Shown here: one piece after another, positions 1-9,797 of the stretch
Position numbering within the stretch: the first letter of the stretch is position 1
Layout: every line of letters begins with the position of its first letter
NCBI RefSeq assembly: GCF_000338275.1
Contig: NZ_ANMR01000017.1
Coordinates: forward strand, 1 to 64,000
Direction of reading: 5' to 3'
Length of the DNA: 64,000 nt
From: Staphylococcus xylosus NJ
Lineage (GTDB): Bacteria > Bacillota > Bacilli > Staphylococcales > Staphylococcaceae
The notes under the pieces: model-generated
Seen by the model: the letters and a program-made list of their open reading frames with translations, nothing else
Database searches by the model: none
What the model was told of the DNA's origin: nothing
Made by a program: the position numbers and the translations under genes

Positions 1-30
1 TATATTGATTAGTAATTTTAGTATTATATA

Positions 31-82
31 ATAAGGATAGGAGTCTGAGACATCAATGGATGTCTCAGACTCCTATCCTTAT
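31..82. terminator. Strong bidirectional terminator
   Basis: A perfect 22-bp inverted repeat (33-54 with 59-80) encloses a 4-base loop. It lies just after the stop of the leftward DUF805 gene and before whatever lies left of the window. It carries the TGAGACA/TGTCTCA core seen in several other terminators here. Confidence 0.85.
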
Positions 83-113
83 TTCTATATTCAAATACAT
101 AACTAACTATACT

Positions 114-815
114 TTAATATTTAAAGTCATCTTGTTTGTTTTCTTGCTTTTTACTTTCATCAAATGTCTTAACATCATGTTTAAATTGTTGTGAATGACG
201 GTCATCATTTTGAACAGTCTCAGTATTGAATGAATTTGAGTGATTACTTTGCGTATGGTCTGAAGATTGAATATGTTGCCCATATTTATGACTACTGCCA
301 TATTTATTGGTTTTTCTTTCACTATCCAAACATGCAATGACAATCATATAAATACCTAATCCTAGATTAAGCAATCCAAAGACAATAAGAATAATACTAG
401 TTATTATATTTGTTTCATTCGGATCATTTTTCTCAATAACAAAATTAACCACATTAGCAATCAATGAGATTCCCAAATAAACTAACGGCATGACCATTGT
501 TCTACCTGTATCATGGAACCTTCTTATTAATATGGCCCAGTTCGGGATAAACGTAGCTATAGAATAAATACACGCATATATTATACTTAATAGTAATAAA
601 AGCACGCTTAGCCCTATTGTAGAATCAGCAGTCCCAGAAGCACTTGCTAAAAGCATAAAAAGACCTGTAAATCCTATTACAATTGCAGGCGACAAGAAAA
701 TAATATGCCATAATACCATAAACCAATATTCGCTTCTACGGGACCGACCAGTAAAGTTAACATAGTTTTTCCAATATAATTTAAGCGCTTGTCCAAAACC
801 TATTTTCCTCTCCAT
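114..815 (-). CDS. DUF805 family membrane protein
   Basis: The 233-residue protein opens with a soluble segment (GFGQALKLYWKNYVNFTGR) typical of DUF805 proteins, then about four hydrophobic segments between residues 30 and 165. The conserved RRSEYW motif precedes the first helix and an IRRFHDTGRT motif lies between helices. Residues from about 170 form a hydrophilic tail rich in His, Ser, Asn and Gln, longer than usual for the family. The function of DUF805 proteins is not established. The ATG has AGGGAGAT upstream. It stands alone, ending in the terminator at 31-82. Confidence 0.8.
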   Translation of the reverse strand: MERKIGFGQALKLYWKNYVNFTGRSRRSEYWFMVLWHIIFLSPAIVIGFTGLFMLLASASGTADSTIGLSVLLLLLSIIYACIYSIATFIPNWAILIRRFHDTGRTMVMPLVYLGISLIANVVNFVIEKNDPNETNIITSIILIVFGLLNLGLGIYMIVIACLDSERKTNKYGSSHKYGQHIQSSDHTQSNHSNSFNTETVQNDDRHSQQFKHDVKTFDESKKQENKQDDFKY

Positions 816-1014
816 AATCTCCCTCTTTTCAATTTCATTTGTTTAAGATAAGATTTATTTTGTACTAGATTTTGATAGGTCATATGAAAAACCTATTAAC
901 CTTATCATAAAATAGTGTAACAAAATACAACCTTAGTAGTAACACAATTTTACAACTTTTTAAAAAAATATCGAAAAAATTTAAATTTACAAACTATATA
1001 TTGGAGGGCAATTC

Positions 1015-1626
1015 ATGGATTTTATACAACGAAACACTGTCACAATTGCCAAAGACTTATTAGGGGTGCGTGTCATCTATCACGACGAATTACAAACGTA
1101 CACTGGCTATATAGTAGAAACAGAGGCCTATGTAGGAAAAAAAGATCGTGCAGCGCATGGATTTAATGGCAAGCGAACGCCCAAAGTTGAATCATTATAT
1201 AAAACTGGCGGCACTATATACGCGCACGTTATGCATACGCACTTGCTCATTAATTTTGTAACCCAATTAGACGGTCAACCTGAAGGTGTATTAATCAGAG
1301 CAGTAGAACCTGAAGAAGGTATCGAAGCGATGTCACACAATCGAGGCAAATTAGGATTTGAATTAACAAATGGTCCCGGAAAATGGACTAAAGCATTCAA
1401 TATTCCAAGACATCTAGACGGCTCTAAAATCAATGAAGGACGTTTACAAATAGATACTAAAAATAGAAGATATCCTAAAATAATTGAATCAAGTGGGCGT
1501 ATAGGAATACCTAACAAAGGTGAATGGACAAATAAACCTTTACGTTTTACTGTGCAAGGCAATCCGTACGTTTCAAGAATGCGAAAATCTGATATGAAGC
1601 ACCCTGATGAAACTTGGCGTGATTAA
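1015..1626 (+). CDS. mpg: 3-methyladenine DNA glycosylase (AAG/Mpg family)
   Basis: A 203-residue monofunctional glycosylase that removes alkylated purines from DNA to start base excision repair. The ETEAYVG motif at 35-41 holds the catalytic glutamate, followed by [21 protein letters not shown] and NGPGKWTKA are also family signatures. The length matches other bacterial members of the alkyladenine glycosylase fold. GGAGGG lies 8 bases before the ATG. It is monocistronic and convergent with the NhaC antiporter gene. Confidence 0.93.
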   Translation: MDFIQRNTVTIAKDLLGVRVIYHDELQTYTGYIVETEAYVGKKDRAAHGFNGKRTPKVESLYKTGGTIYAHVMHTHLLINFVTQLDGQPEGVLIRAVEPEEGIEAMSHNRGKLGFELTNGPGKWTKAFNIPRHLDGSKINEGRLQIDTKNRRYPKIIESSGRIGIPNKGEWTNKPLRFTVQGNPYVSRMRKSDMKHPDETWRD

Positions 1627-1657
1627 TACTGGCAGTAATAACTTTGACTCTATATTT

Positions 1658-1700
1658 AATAAGAGGTTGAGACATATAATCGTCTCAACCTCTTATTATT
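1658..1700. terminator. Bidirectional terminator between mpg and nhaC
   Basis: A 16-bp perfect inverted repeat (1658-1673 with 1682-1697) with T-rich flanks lies between two convergent genes, so it can serve both. It contains the GAGAC/GTCTC core shared with other terminators here. Confidence 0.85.
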
Positions 1701-1746
1701 CGCTAAATAAACGTCATAATTACCCTTTAGCAATTTAGCTAAAATT

Positions 1747-3072
1747 TTATGATTTATTTTTATCACGATCTAACAACCCGAATTGAATTGTTATTATAGT
1801 ACAAATCACAAATATTACTGGATAAAATGAATATTTTAATACTTCTAAGTAAGATACATCTCCGTATTGTTCTACCATTAACATTCCACTATCATGCGGT
1901 AAGACCATTAATGCACAACAAGCAAATATATCTAATAAACTTGCCATACGTTTTGGCGGAACTTTGTATTCATCACCAATTTCTTTTGCAATTGGTGCAG
2001 AAATAATAATTGCTAATGTGTTATGCGATAATGCTGCAGAGAGCACACCAGACATTAAACTGATTACATACTCTGCACTTTTACGTCCTTTAGCTTTCGC
2101 TTTCATTGCTTTAATGATCCAATCTATACCACCATAATATCGAATTAAAGCGACAAGTCCTGAAACTAAAAAGGCTACTAAAAAGATAGTAAACATACTT
2201 TCCATTCCATCGCCGATAGCTTTTGTGAACTGGAATATACCTAATTGACCTTGTACGATACCTAGAAGGCCCGCCATAGCAATTCCGATAATAAGCACAA
2301 GAATGACATCTAAACCAGCTATTGCAGCAATTAATACAAATAAGTAAGGTAAAATGTTGATAAAATTATAACTTAAGTCCCCCTCCACTTTACCTGTACC
2401 ACCAACAACAGCGTAGAAAATAGCTGTAATCACGGCAGCAGGCAATGCAATAAGGACGTTCATTTTGAATTTATCTCTCATCTTAGCTCCTACGCCATTA
2501 GTTGCAGCAATTGTAGTATCAGAAATTATAGATAAGTTATCACCAAAGTAAGCTCCGGCTATAACAGCTGCACCAGCTGCTGCAACACTTAAATCAGCGG
2601 CTTGTGCTACTGCAACACCTACTGGAATAAAAGCGGCTTGTGCACCAGTTGAAGTACCTAATGTTAATGCTGCAAAACCACTCATAATAAATATTCCAGG
2701 AATAAGTAAACTCGGTGGAATAACAGAAAGTCCCATATTCACCATAGCTGTTTTACCACCCATTTCAGATGTAACAGTCGAAAATGCACCCGCAAGCAGT
2801 AAAATTAGACCTAAATTTACTATTCCTGAATTACCTGCATGTTCAGTAAATATTTGTACTTTTTTAGTAAAGGCTGTTTTTCTATCATAACAAGTCCAAG
2901 CTATAACAATACCTATTAGTATTGCAACATGACGTGGCAATTGATCAAAGGCGTCTTCTTTACCTAGAATGGTAAAAGTAATTCCTACACCTATATATAA
3001 CACTAAAAATATTACTAAAGGCAATAGCGCTAAGGCACCATATTGTTTTTCACTTCGCATAGTTTGTTCCAT
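1747..3072 (-). CDS. nhaC: NhaC-type Na+/H+ antiporter family protein
   Basis: A 441-residue polytopic membrane protein with about 11-12 hydrophobic segments. It belongs to the Na+/H+ antiporter NhaC family: residues around GTSTGAQAAFIPVGVAVAQ and AGAYFGDNLSIISDTTIAA are the conserved intramembrane motifs. The expected role is exchange of sodium for protons, but some relatives exchange organic acids or amino acids, so the substrate is uncertain. The ATG at 3072 follows AAGGAG. It is a single gene between two terminators. Confidence 0.85.
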   Translation of the reverse strand: MEQTMRSEKQYGALALLPLVIFLVLYIGVGITFTILGKEDAFDQLPRHVAILIGIVIAWTCYDRKTAFTKKVQIFTEHAGNSGIVNLGLILLLAGAFSTVTSEMGGKTAMVNMGLSVIPPSLLIPGIFIMSGFAALTLGTSTGAQAAFIPVGVAVAQAADLSVAAAGAAVIAGAYFGDNLSIISDTTIAATNGVGAKMRDKFKMNVLIALPAAVITAIFYAVVGGTGKVEGDLSYNFINILPYLFVLIAAIAGLDVILVLIIGIAMAGLLGIVQGQLGIFQFTKAIGDGMESMFTIFLVAFLVSGLVALIRYYGGIDWIIKAMKAKAKGRKSAEYVISLMSGVLSAALSHNTLAIIISAPIAKEIGDEYKVPPKRMASLLDIFACCALMVLPHDSGMLMVEQYGDVSYLEVLKYSFYPVIFVICTIITIQFGLLDRDKNKS

Positions 3073-3128
3073 AAATGAACTCCTTATTTCCTAGGTATTT
3101 TATATGATATATATGGTAAAGCAAAAAA

Positions 3129-3158
3129 GAGATAATGTCATTTTATATACATTATCTC
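3129..3158 (-). terminator. Terminator after the padR operon
   Basis: A 10-bp inverted repeat (3129-3138 with 3149-3158) lies 15 bases past the stop of the DUF4097 gene and is followed on the minus strand by a run of T. Confidence 0.7.
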
Positions 3159-3173
3159 CACTTTCAATATTTA

Positions 3174-3974
3174 CTATTTAATTGTCACATCACCTGTATC
3201 TGTTATAATCTTAATTAAATTCTCACCGTTACCAATTTTTTTATTTTTTAATTTACTATTTTCAATATTTAAATTTCCAATATCACTACTAAAGTCTATT
3301 AGTGTGTTCTTAGGTTGAAGTTTTCCATAATCCAACACAACATCTCCAGTATCTGTATCAATATTTGTAGGTTTATCTATAGGCGTATCTTCTATCGTTA
3401 ACTGTCCGGTATCCGTTTCAAATTCCCCTTGATTATACATAGTCTTCTCTAATAATATACTAGCAACATCGCTAGAAGCCTTTAGTTTATTATACTTAGA
3501 ATTTTTAATTGTTAGCTCACCAACATCTGAATATACATATGCTTGCTCTGCTTCAATATTGTTTAATTCGATTGAACCATTACTTGAATCAAGCTTCATA
3601 CCTTCCAAACGTTTAGGTACTGTTATAACAACGTCGTTCTTTTTAATTCCTAAAAATGACAAATTAATATTAGATGTCTGATTATTATCTGTAAGTTTTA
3701 ATTCACCTTTATTTATCTGAGCATCAATTTTAGTCTGTTCATTTGAACCTTCAGAAGTTACTTTAAATTTATCTCCATGTTTTACTTTGAGATTGCTATG
3801 CTCAAAATTAACTTTTAATGCTTTAATATCACTTTCTTTATATGACTTATTAAAGTTTGTTGTTACATCCTTTGCTTTTTCTTGTTCAATTTTAAATTGT
3901 TTAATTGCCCCTAGTGCACAAACTACTGTAATGACTAACCCAATTATAAAAGCAAATACTAATACTTTTCTCAT
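3174..3974 (-). CDS. DUF4097 family beta-repeat protein
   Basis: This 266-residue protein has one N-terminal membrane anchor (about residues 5-22) and then an extracellular region made of repeated beta strands with recurring DTGD/SDVG-like turns, typical of DUF4097 putative adhesin/envelope-stress proteins. It is the last gene of the PadR-DUF1700-DUF4097 operon, and its ATG overlaps the previous stop by 4 bases (ATGA), indicating translational coupling. Such cassettes in Firmicutes are linked to envelope stress, but no function has been shown for this one. Confidence 0.82.
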   Translation of the reverse strand: MRKVLVFAFIIGLVITVVCALGAIKQFKIEQEKAKDVTTNFNKSYKESDIKALKVNFEHSNLKVKHGDKFKVTSEGSNEQTKIDAQINKGELKLTDNNQTSNINLSFLGIKKNDVVITVPKRLEGMKLDSSNGSIELNNIEAEQAYVYSDVGELTIKNSKYNKLKASSDVASILLEKTMYNQGEFETDTGQLTIEDTPIDKPTNIDTDTGDVVLDYGKLQPKNTLIDFSSDIGNLNIENSKLKNKKIGNGENLIKIITDTGDVTIK

Positions 3975-4531
3975 TTAGTAGCACTCCCCTTTACTACTTT
4001 AATATTCCATTTCAAATATTTAACACATAAAATGTAAAAACCTTTTGTAACCAAGTACGTTAAAACAAACAATATAAGACCTAAACCAAACAAAACACCT
4101 GTCGTATATACTTCAAGTAACATGATCTCTTGAAACCCTGCTATAGCACCTTTGACTAATAATGCAATAGGTGCAAATATAAAACTAAGTGTTGTTACAA
4201 TTAATGATAATGCAATACTTAGAATGATTACAAAAGGGATTAAAATAACGAAAAAATTGAGTATACTTAAACCCATTACTGATAAAACCGCATGACTCAC
4301 ATCACCAATATTATTACTTTTTTCTGCCTTTTCTATTGCTGCATTTGCATTTAATTCTTTCGCTAATTGTTGTGGATCACCTAGTTCTTCTGAAATTTGT
4401 TTTTCAGTCTTCCCTTCTTCCATCCCGCTATAAAAGTGCGTATCGTATTCATTTATAATATCTTGACGTTCATTGTCATCTAAATGCTTTAAATGTTTAT
4501 GCAATATTTTAAGATACTCCGTTCTACGCAT
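3971..4531 (-). CDS. DUF1700 family membrane protein
   Basis: A 186-residue protein with a soluble N-terminal domain (LKILHKHLKHLDDNERQDII) typical of DUF1700, followed by about three hydrophobic segments from residue 75 on. I chose the ATG at 4531 because AAGGAG sits 10 bases before it; a GTG at 4540 is almost on top of the ribosome binding site. It overlaps padR by 8 bases and the next gene by 4. Family members are often co-transcribed with PadR regulators and DUF4097 proteins, as here. Confidence 0.83.
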   Translation of the reverse strand: MRRTEYLKILHKHLKHLDDNERQDIINEYDTHFYSGMEEGKTEKQISEELGDPQQLAKELNANAAIEKAEKSNNIGDVSHAVLSVMGLSILNFFVILIPFVIILSIALSLIVTTLSFIFAPIALLVKGAIAGFQEIMLLEVYTTGVLFGLGLILFVLTYLVTKGFYILCVKYLKWNIKVVKGSATK

Positions 4532-4847
4532 TAACGTCACTCTCCTTAATAAATTGATTCACGGCTGCTGTAAATGCTCCCCATTCATCTAATAATAAAT
4601 TTAATCGTTCATTACCTTGATTAGTAATTTTATAATATTTCCGTGATGGTCCTTCTGTTGAAGGTTGGTAGTAAGTAGTTAATTCCCCACTTTTAACTAA
4701 TCTTCTGAGTAATGGGTAAACTGTTCCTTCAGCTATAGTCATATACCTTGATATATTTTGAACAAGTGAATAACCATATTGATCATCCTTTTTAACTATG
4801 AGTAAAACGATAAGTTCTAATGCACCCTTTTTAAATTGGCTATTCAT
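4524..4847 (-). CDS. PadR family transcriptional regulator
   Basis: A 107-residue winged-helix protein: QYGYSLVQNIS and AEGTVYPLLRRLVKSGELTT are the PadR DNA-binding motifs, and the C-terminal helix serves dimerization. It lacks the extra C-terminal domain of the long PadR subfamily. It heads the operon with DUF1700 and DUF4097 genes. Two matching 19-bp dyads upstream (4875-4893 and 4919-4937) are good candidates for its own operators, implying autorepression of the operon. AAGGAGG lies 6 bases before the ATG. Confidence 0.9.
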   Translation of the reverse strand: MNSQFKKGALELIVLLIVKKDDQYGYSLVQNISRYMTIAEGTVYPLLRRLVKSGELTTYYQPSTEGPSRKYYKITNQGNERLNLLLDEWGAFTAAVNQFIKESDVNA

Positions 4848-4874
4848 TAATGTCCTCCTTATAATTTAAATCAG

Positions 4875-4937
4875 TACTATACATTACACAGTAGCTTCGA
4901 ATAAAATATAACACACACTACTATACATTACAAGGTA
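4875..4937. promoter_or_regulatory. Paired 19-bp operator-like sites upstream of padR
   Basis: The sites at 4875-4893 (TACTATACATTACACAGTA) and 4919-4937 (TACTATACATTACAAGGTA) agree at 17 of 19 positions and are 44 bp apart, about four helical turns. The first has dyad symmetry in its ends (TACT/AGTA). They sit in the promoter region of the padR operon. Assignment to PadR is an inference from position and form. Confidence 0.6.
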
Positions 4938-5173
4938 CTGAGTTATAATTTGTTGTTCGAGTTGCAAACGCCCCCTGCCCTTAAAGTTTTTATGCGATAA
5001 AAGTACTTTCGCTTTGTTTTTTACTTAAATTTTTTTATAATCATTTCTATTATTATCATTCTGATTTTCAAAAATGTATAATCGAAATTACGGGTTTGTA
5101 AGCGCTCACTTTTGAGCGATTATATATGAATAATTTATTAGTTTTGTATCTTATTATTAAAGGAGGAATGAAC

Positions 5174-6382
5174 ATGCTAGAGTTAGATGCTATTACTACT
5201 TTAGCCCTAGCAAGTGTATTATATCTTGTAGGTATCTATATTATTAATCATGTTAGTATTTTAAAAAGATTATGTATACCTGCACCAGTCATTGGTGGTT
5301 TACTCTTTGCTATCATTGTAGCAATTCTAGAAACAACAGGTTTATTAACTATAAAGTTAGATTCTGATTTCATTCAAGATTTCTTTATGCTTGCATTTTT
5401 TACAACGATTGGACTAGGAGCGTCATTTAAACTTCTTCGTTTAGGTGGTAAAGTCTTAATATTATATTTTATTTTTTGTGGCGTCCTGGCATTCTTTCAA
5501 AACATCATCGGTGTATCATTGGCAAAATTATTAAATATACCGCCTTTATTAGGTTTAACAGCCGGTTCTATGTCAATGGAAGGCGGACATGGTAATGCAG
5601 CTGCCTATGGGAAAACAGTCCAAGACCTAGGTATTGATTCTGCAGTAACAGCAGCCTTAGCAGCGGCAACCTTAGGTTTAGTTGCTGGTGGTTTAATAGG
5701 AGGTCCTGTTGTAAAATTTTTAATTAATAAATATAACTTAAAACCTGAAAACGCTGAAGAAACGATGGAAGATTATAGTGATGTAACCTCTAATCAATAT
5801 CTACATAAGCGTATGGCACCAACTACTATATTTCTAATGCAATTTGCAATTGTTGCCATTTGTATGGCTATCGGTTCATATTTAGGGACTCAATTTTCTG
5901 ATTTAACGGGTATAAATATCCCTATATATGTAGGAGCAATGTTTATTGCAGTTATTATACGAAATATATCTGAATACAGTAATTTAAATATTATTGATAT
6001 GAAACTCATTAACAGTATTAGTGACGTCTCACTTAGCCTCTTTTTATCTATTGCATTAATGAGTATTAAACTAACTGAAATTTATCAATTGGCAATTCCA
6101 TTAATCATTATTGTATTGGTACAAGTTGTATTTATTGTCTTATTCTCTGTACTAGTTTTATTCCGAGGATTGGGCAAAGATTATGATGCAGCAGTTATGA
6201 TTGGTGGGTTTATTGGACACGGCCTTGGCGCAACGCCAAACGCTATGGCTAATTTAGATGTTATAACAAAAAAATATGGTGCATCTCCAAAAGCATATTT
6301 AGTTGTACCAATTGTAGGTGCCTTTTTAATTGATTTATTAGGTGTGCCTATAGTTACAACTTTCATTAATATTTTTAGTTAA
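5174..6382 (+). CDS. gltS: Sodium/glutamate symporter GltS
   Basis: A 402-residue GltS family protein that imports glutamate with sodium. It has about 10-12 hydrophobic segments arranged as two inverted halves; the reentrant-loop motifs GSMSMEGGHGNAAAYG and GGFIGHGLGATPNAMANL are both present. I chose the ATG at 5174 because AAAGGAGG lies 6 bases upstream, giving the family length; the in-frame ATG at 5126 has no ribosome binding site. The 326-bp gap before it also holds a small hairpin (5103-5118). Convergent with fni. Confidence 0.92.
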   Translation: MLELDAITTLALASVLYLVGIYIINHVSILKRLCIPAPVIGGLLFAIIVAILETTGLLTIKLDSDFIQDFFMLAFFTTIGLGASFKLLRLGGKVLILYFIFCGVLAFFQNIIGVSLAKLLNIPPLLGLTAGSMSMEGGHGNAAAYGKTVQDLGIDSAVTAALAAATLGLVAGGLIGGPVVKFLINKYNLKPENAEETMEDYSDVTSNQYLHKRMAPTTIFLMQFAIVAICMAIGSYLGTQFSDLTGINIPIYVGAMFIAVIIRNISEYSNLNIIDMKLINSISDVSLSLFLSIALMSIKLTEIYQLAIPLIIIVLVQVVFIVLFSVLVLFRGLGKDYDAAVMIGGFIGHGLGATPNAMANLDVITKKYGASPKAYLVVPIVGAFLIDLLGVPIVTTFINIFS

Positions 6383-6452
6383 ATTCATATGAATTTTACC
6401 CTTTCATGACTTTAATACGAGTAAAACTTGTATAAACAAATCAGTCATTTAA

Positions 6453-6499
6453 AAAACAAGGTCGGAACAGTTAGGAATAAACTGCGCCGACCTTGTTTT
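6453..6499. terminator. Bidirectional terminator between gltS and fni
   Basis: A perfect 13-bp stem (6453-6465 with 6487-6499), with a further short stem inside the loop and A and T tracts at the two ends. It serves both convergent genes. Confidence 0.88.
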
Positions 6500-6537
6500 A
6501 ATTTGGTTTCATATATTTACTGTTTTATAGCATTGTC

Positions 6538-7581
6538 TTATTTAATATCTAAGCCTCTTTGTTCAATCCATGATTGTAGTTTTGGGCTAAATATCATTTG
6601 TGCATGTTGTAAATCTTTGATTGCTTTTGCATCAAGCATCGTCATGATTTTTTTCATGTGTTCCGTAAATTGTTCTGTATAATTTAGTGTTTCAGTGATA
6701 CCATATTTTTCAACATGATTTAAAAATGGACGTGACATTCCTACTGCGCTAGCACCGAGAGCAAGACATTTCACAGCATCTAAAGGTGTTCTGACACCAC
6801 CACTTGCCAAAATATCCATATCTTGTTGATATGCGGTACTTTCTAATAAAGACTCTACAGTTGTTTGCCCCCATAAGCCTAAATAATCCATATCTTTATA
6901 TGTTCGTCTTTCATTTTCAATATCGACAAAATTAGTACCGCCCCTACCACTTACATCTACGTACTTGATACCGATTTCGTTAAGACTTTTAATCGTTTCT
7001 TTACTCATACCAAAGCCAACTTCTTTAACTATAACAGGCACATCTACTCGTGCTACAATTTGTGCTAAATTCTCCATCCATGTAGAAAAAGTTCTATTAC
7101 CTTCAGGCATCACTAATTCTTGTGGAGCATTAACATGAACTTGTAAAGCTTGAGCATCAAGTAATTTTACTGATTCTATGGCTTTATCTACAGGCACATC
7201 TGCCCCCACGTTACTAAAAATGATACCTTCTGGATTTGTTTCACGTACGATACTAAATGAAGAAGCCATCTTGCTGTTTCTTAATGCTGCATGCGTTGAA
7301 CCGACAGCCATCGCAATTCCAGTCTCACGTGCGATAACAGCTAATTTTTCATTAATTTGTTTCGTCCATTCACTACCACCAGTCATCGCATTAATATACA
7401 ATGGTTGATTTAACGTAAAGTCTGTTAAATTACTCGTTAAATCAACATCATCAACATCGATATTAGGAATAGAATGATGTACAAACCTTATTTCATCAAA
7501 ATCTGAAATTGTTGCGTCTTTCTGTGCCATTGCTATTTCTACGTGTTCATTTTTACGTTGTTCTCTTTTTATATCGCTCAT
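6538..7581 (-). CDS. fni: Type 2 isopentenyl-diphosphate delta-isomerase
   Basis: A 347-residue FMN-dependent isomerase that interconverts isopentenyl and dimethylallyl diphosphate, as needed by organisms with the mevalonate pathway. Visible family motifs are RKNEHVEIA near the N-terminus, [35 protein letters not shown] and the flavin/phosphate-binding [19 protein letters not shown] near the C-terminus. Length is normal. The ATG at 7581 has GTAGGAGCG upstream. It is the only isoprenoid gene here and stands alone. Confidence 0.95.
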   Translation of the reverse strand: MSDIKREQRKNEHVEIAMAQKDATISDFDEIRFVHHSIPNIDVDDVDLTSNLTDFTLNQPLYINAMTGGSEWTKQINEKLAVIARETGIAMAVGSTHAALRNSKMASSFSIVRETNPEGIIFSNVGADVPVDKAIESVKLLDAQALQVHVNAPQELVMPEGNRTFSTWMENLAQIVARVDVPVIVKEVGFGMSKETIKSLNEIGIKYVDVSGRGGTNFVDIENERRTYKDMDYLGLWGQTTVESLLESTAYQQDMDILASGGVRTPLDAVKCLALGASAVGMSRPFLNHVEKYGITETLNYTEQFTEHMKKIMTMLDAKAIKDLQHAQMIFSPKLQSWIEQRGLDIK

Positions 7582-7655
7582 TTTCCGCTCCTACTTTCAA
7601 CACATTTTTATATTAAATTCATTATATCGAACTATCCTTATATTGCTATAACCTA

Positions 7656-8603
7656 TTAAAACCATTTTTCTTTTTTAAAATAGACTATACAGCCAATACT
7701 TATCACTAACATAATTGTTAAGACGATATAATAGCCATAATGCCATTTCAGTTCAGGCATATTTGTAAAATTCATACCGTATATACCTGTAATCAATGTC
7801 AAAGGTAGAAAGATCACCGATACCAGAGTCAGTATTTGCATTATACTATTCATTTTAAATGAGTTATATGACGAATAATTATCTTTAATTTCATCAGTCA
7901 TCTCTTGAGACATTTTCAAAATATTTTGTTGTTTTATAATATGATCATCTATATGTTGAATATACATATGATTCTTCTCATCTACAAGTAATAGGCCGCT
8001 TTCTTTGATGTTATCAACTAATTCTTGAATTGGATAAACAATGCGCTTCATTTTTATAATATTTGATCTTATTTTAAATACCTCTTCCATAATAATCTTA
8101 ACGGAAGCGTCCTTGAGTTGATAATCCTCAAATTCGTATACTTTATCTTCGATTTCATAGATCAAATCAAAGTAACTATCCACCATTTTATCTAAGATGT
8201 GCAATGCAACATCAGATGTATGCAAACCATTTTGATTCTCTCCCATTAACATATATGCTAGGTTATTTAAAACTGAAAACGGCTGATGATGATACGTAAT
8301 AAGCACTTTATCTTTTATAAATAAATTCAACGCTTTGTCACCGCTATTATTAGTATCAATACTATGTAATACAATATATTGGTATGTATCGTATGATTTA
8401 TATTTTGCCCTAGGTGTCCCATTAACTGTATCATCGATTTCAAGTTTATTAAAGTTAAAATACGACTTAAAAATCTCATTTTCTGATACTGAAGGGTTGT
8501 AAAAATCGTACCAAACGAATATTGCTGATTCAGGTACATCATTAAAGCATGAAGCTTGCGTTAATGCCTGCCCAGAAATTTGATATTTAATTGTAATTGG
8601 CAT
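7656..8603 (-). CDS. corA: CorA family magnesium/divalent cation channel
   Basis: A 315-residue CorA-type protein: a large cytoplasmic domain (1 to about 245) with long acidic helices, then two C-terminal membrane helices. The diagnostic YGMNF motif closes the first helix and is followed by a loop with NMPEL. It is one of two CorA-like proteins in the window (the other is at 53319) and is the closer to classical CorA by this loop. GGGAGG precedes the ATG. It lies upstream of, and is read in the same direction as, fni. Confidence 0.9.
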   Translation of the reverse strand: MPITIKYQISGQALTQASCFNDVPESAIFVWYDFYNPSVSENEIFKSYFNFNKLEIDDTVNGTPRAKYKSYDTYQYIVLHSIDTNNSGDKALNLFIKDKVLITYHHQPFSVLNNLAYMLMGENQNGLHTSDVALHILDKMVDSYFDLIYEIEDKVYEFEDYQLKDASVKIIMEEVFKIRSNIIKMKRIVYPIQELVDNIKESGLLLVDEKNHMYIQHIDDHIIKQQNILKMSQEMTDEIKDNYSSYNSFKMNSIMQILTLVSVIFLPLTLITGIYGMNFTNMPELKWHYGYYIVLTIMLVISIGCIVYFKKEKWF

Positions 8604-8748
8604 ATTTTCCCTCCCTAAATCATTTACTTTATTTTACCATGAAACCGTTCAAGTGTAAGTTTATGTTATTTTTAGTAAACTAACATTGTAGACAAGTAAA
8701 ACTTGTTACCATTTGATTATTAACTTTCGACTATCAAGGAGTGTTTTC

Positions 8749-9216
8749 ATGCAAAACCTATTTACTGTTAATCACTACGTAACACAAGATATGATTGATC
8801 ACAATAATCATGTACATGATGCGCAATATAATATTGTTTTTAGTGATGCCATCAACCAGTTTAATTACCAAAAAGGATTATCTTTAGAGGATCGTGAAAT
8901 ATTAAACTATACCCTATTTACCGTTGAAGAACAAACTGCTTATTTGTCTGAATTAGTAGAAAATGATGAATACCAAATTACTATTTATTTATACGACTAT
9001 AATGAGAAAAGCGTGCACTTCTTCTCAGTCATGACAAAATCAGATGGTACAACTGTTGCAACTAATGAAGCTTTGATGTTAGGTATCAATCGCAAAACAA
9101 AAAAAACATCCCCTTTCCCTGCACAATATGCAAATGGAATTATTTCCTATTACGACAATCAACAGCTCATAGAATGGCCAAAGCAATTGGGGCATCGTAT
9201 AGGAATTTCTAGATAA
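8749..9216 (+). CDS. Hotdog-fold acyl-CoA thioesterase
   Basis: A 155-residue protein of the thioesterase superfamily related to 4-hydroxybenzoyl-CoA thioesterases; the N-terminal DMIDHNNHVHDAQYN segment fits the catalytic helix motif in which an Asp or Asn precedes the hot-dog helix. I chose the ATG at 8749 since AAGGAGTG lies upstream; the longer frame from 8713 has no such site. The next gene starts 15 bases after the stop, so the two are probably co-transcribed. Substrate unknown. Confidence 0.72.
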   Translation: MQNLFTVNHYVTQDMIDHNNHVHDAQYNIVFSDAINQFNYQKGLSLEDREILNYTLFTVEEQTAYLSELVENDEYQITIYLYDYNEKSVHFFSVMTKSDGTTVATNEALMLGINRKTKKTSPFPAQYANGIISYYDNQQLIEWPKQLGHRIGISR

Positions 9217-9231
9217 GGAGTTGAGAAATAA

Positions 9232-9636
9232 ATGACAAAGAACATCCATACAAGTATTGAATTACATTTATATGATTTATTTGACCACACTAAATTTGAA
9301 CTTAGCGAACTAAATCAAAGTAAGAGCCTTGTTATCAATGGACCTGATAGTCAATTGATTAAACGAGGCCTAGACATTAGTTATTTACAAGGACAAAAAA
9401 GAGCTATTGATCACATTGAAGCCATTTTGAAATCTTACCCAGATGAACAGGCTTTTATTTCAAATTTTAATGAGTATGCAACAAATGTTTTAAATAATTA
9501 TGACATTTCCTCACAAAAATTTAAAATGCTTGAACAACCGCCCGCTGATTACGAAGAAATATTGGCCCATCATTATACTTTAATGGGGCAAAAATTCATC
9601 ATCGATTCTATTAATACAACAATTATAAATCAATAA
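9232..9636 (+). CDS. Conserved hypothetical protein, thioesterase neighbour
   Basis: A 134-residue soluble, mostly helical protein that I do not recognise beyond its likely conservation in staphylococci. It has no signal peptide, membrane helix or obvious catalytic motif. AAGGAG lies upstream of the ATG, and it follows the thioesterase gene with a 15-base gap, ending at a terminator, so the pair form an operon. A link with acyl-CoA metabolism is only suggested by position. Confidence 0.65.
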   Translation: MTKNIHTSIELHLYDLFDHTKFELSELNQSKSLVINGPDSQLIKRGLDISYLQGQKRAIDHIEAILKSYPDEQAFISNFNEYATNVLNNYDISSQKFKMLEQPPADYEEILAHHYTLMGQKFIIDSINTTIINQ

Positions 9637-9663
9637 CCCTGTTCTGCTTTTTATAGAAATCTT

Positions 9664-9702
9664 ACTGCCAATGAAGTTATGTTTATTGGCAGTTATTTTA
9701 TC
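9664..9702 (+). terminator. Terminator after the thioesterase operon
   Basis: A 9-bp stem (9664-9672 with 9685-9693) followed by TATTTTAT on the plus strand. Confidence 0.75.
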
Positions 9703-9797
9703 CTTTATTAAGTTAATTATTAATCAAATGTATTTCTAGTAGCTACTCACTATTGGTATACAATACGCACTCATCAATATTTATTATTGTTATTCAT

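Noticed and set aside
1275..1562. 95-residue minus-strand frame inside mpg
   Set aside because: Antisense shadow of a clear glycosylase gene; no ribosome binding site or family match.
4861..5173. A small gene in the padR-gltS gap
   Set aside because: No frame with a start, ribosome binding site and reasonable length; the repeated sites explain its conserved look.
5126..5173. Upstream ATG as the start of gltS
   Set aside because: It lacks a ribosome binding site, while the ATG at 5174 has AAAGGAGG at proper distance.
6428..6682. 84-residue plus-strand frame spanning the gltS/fni terminator
   Set aside because: It reads through a strong terminator and overlaps the end of fni in antisense; Cys- and Ser-rich composition is a shadow effect.
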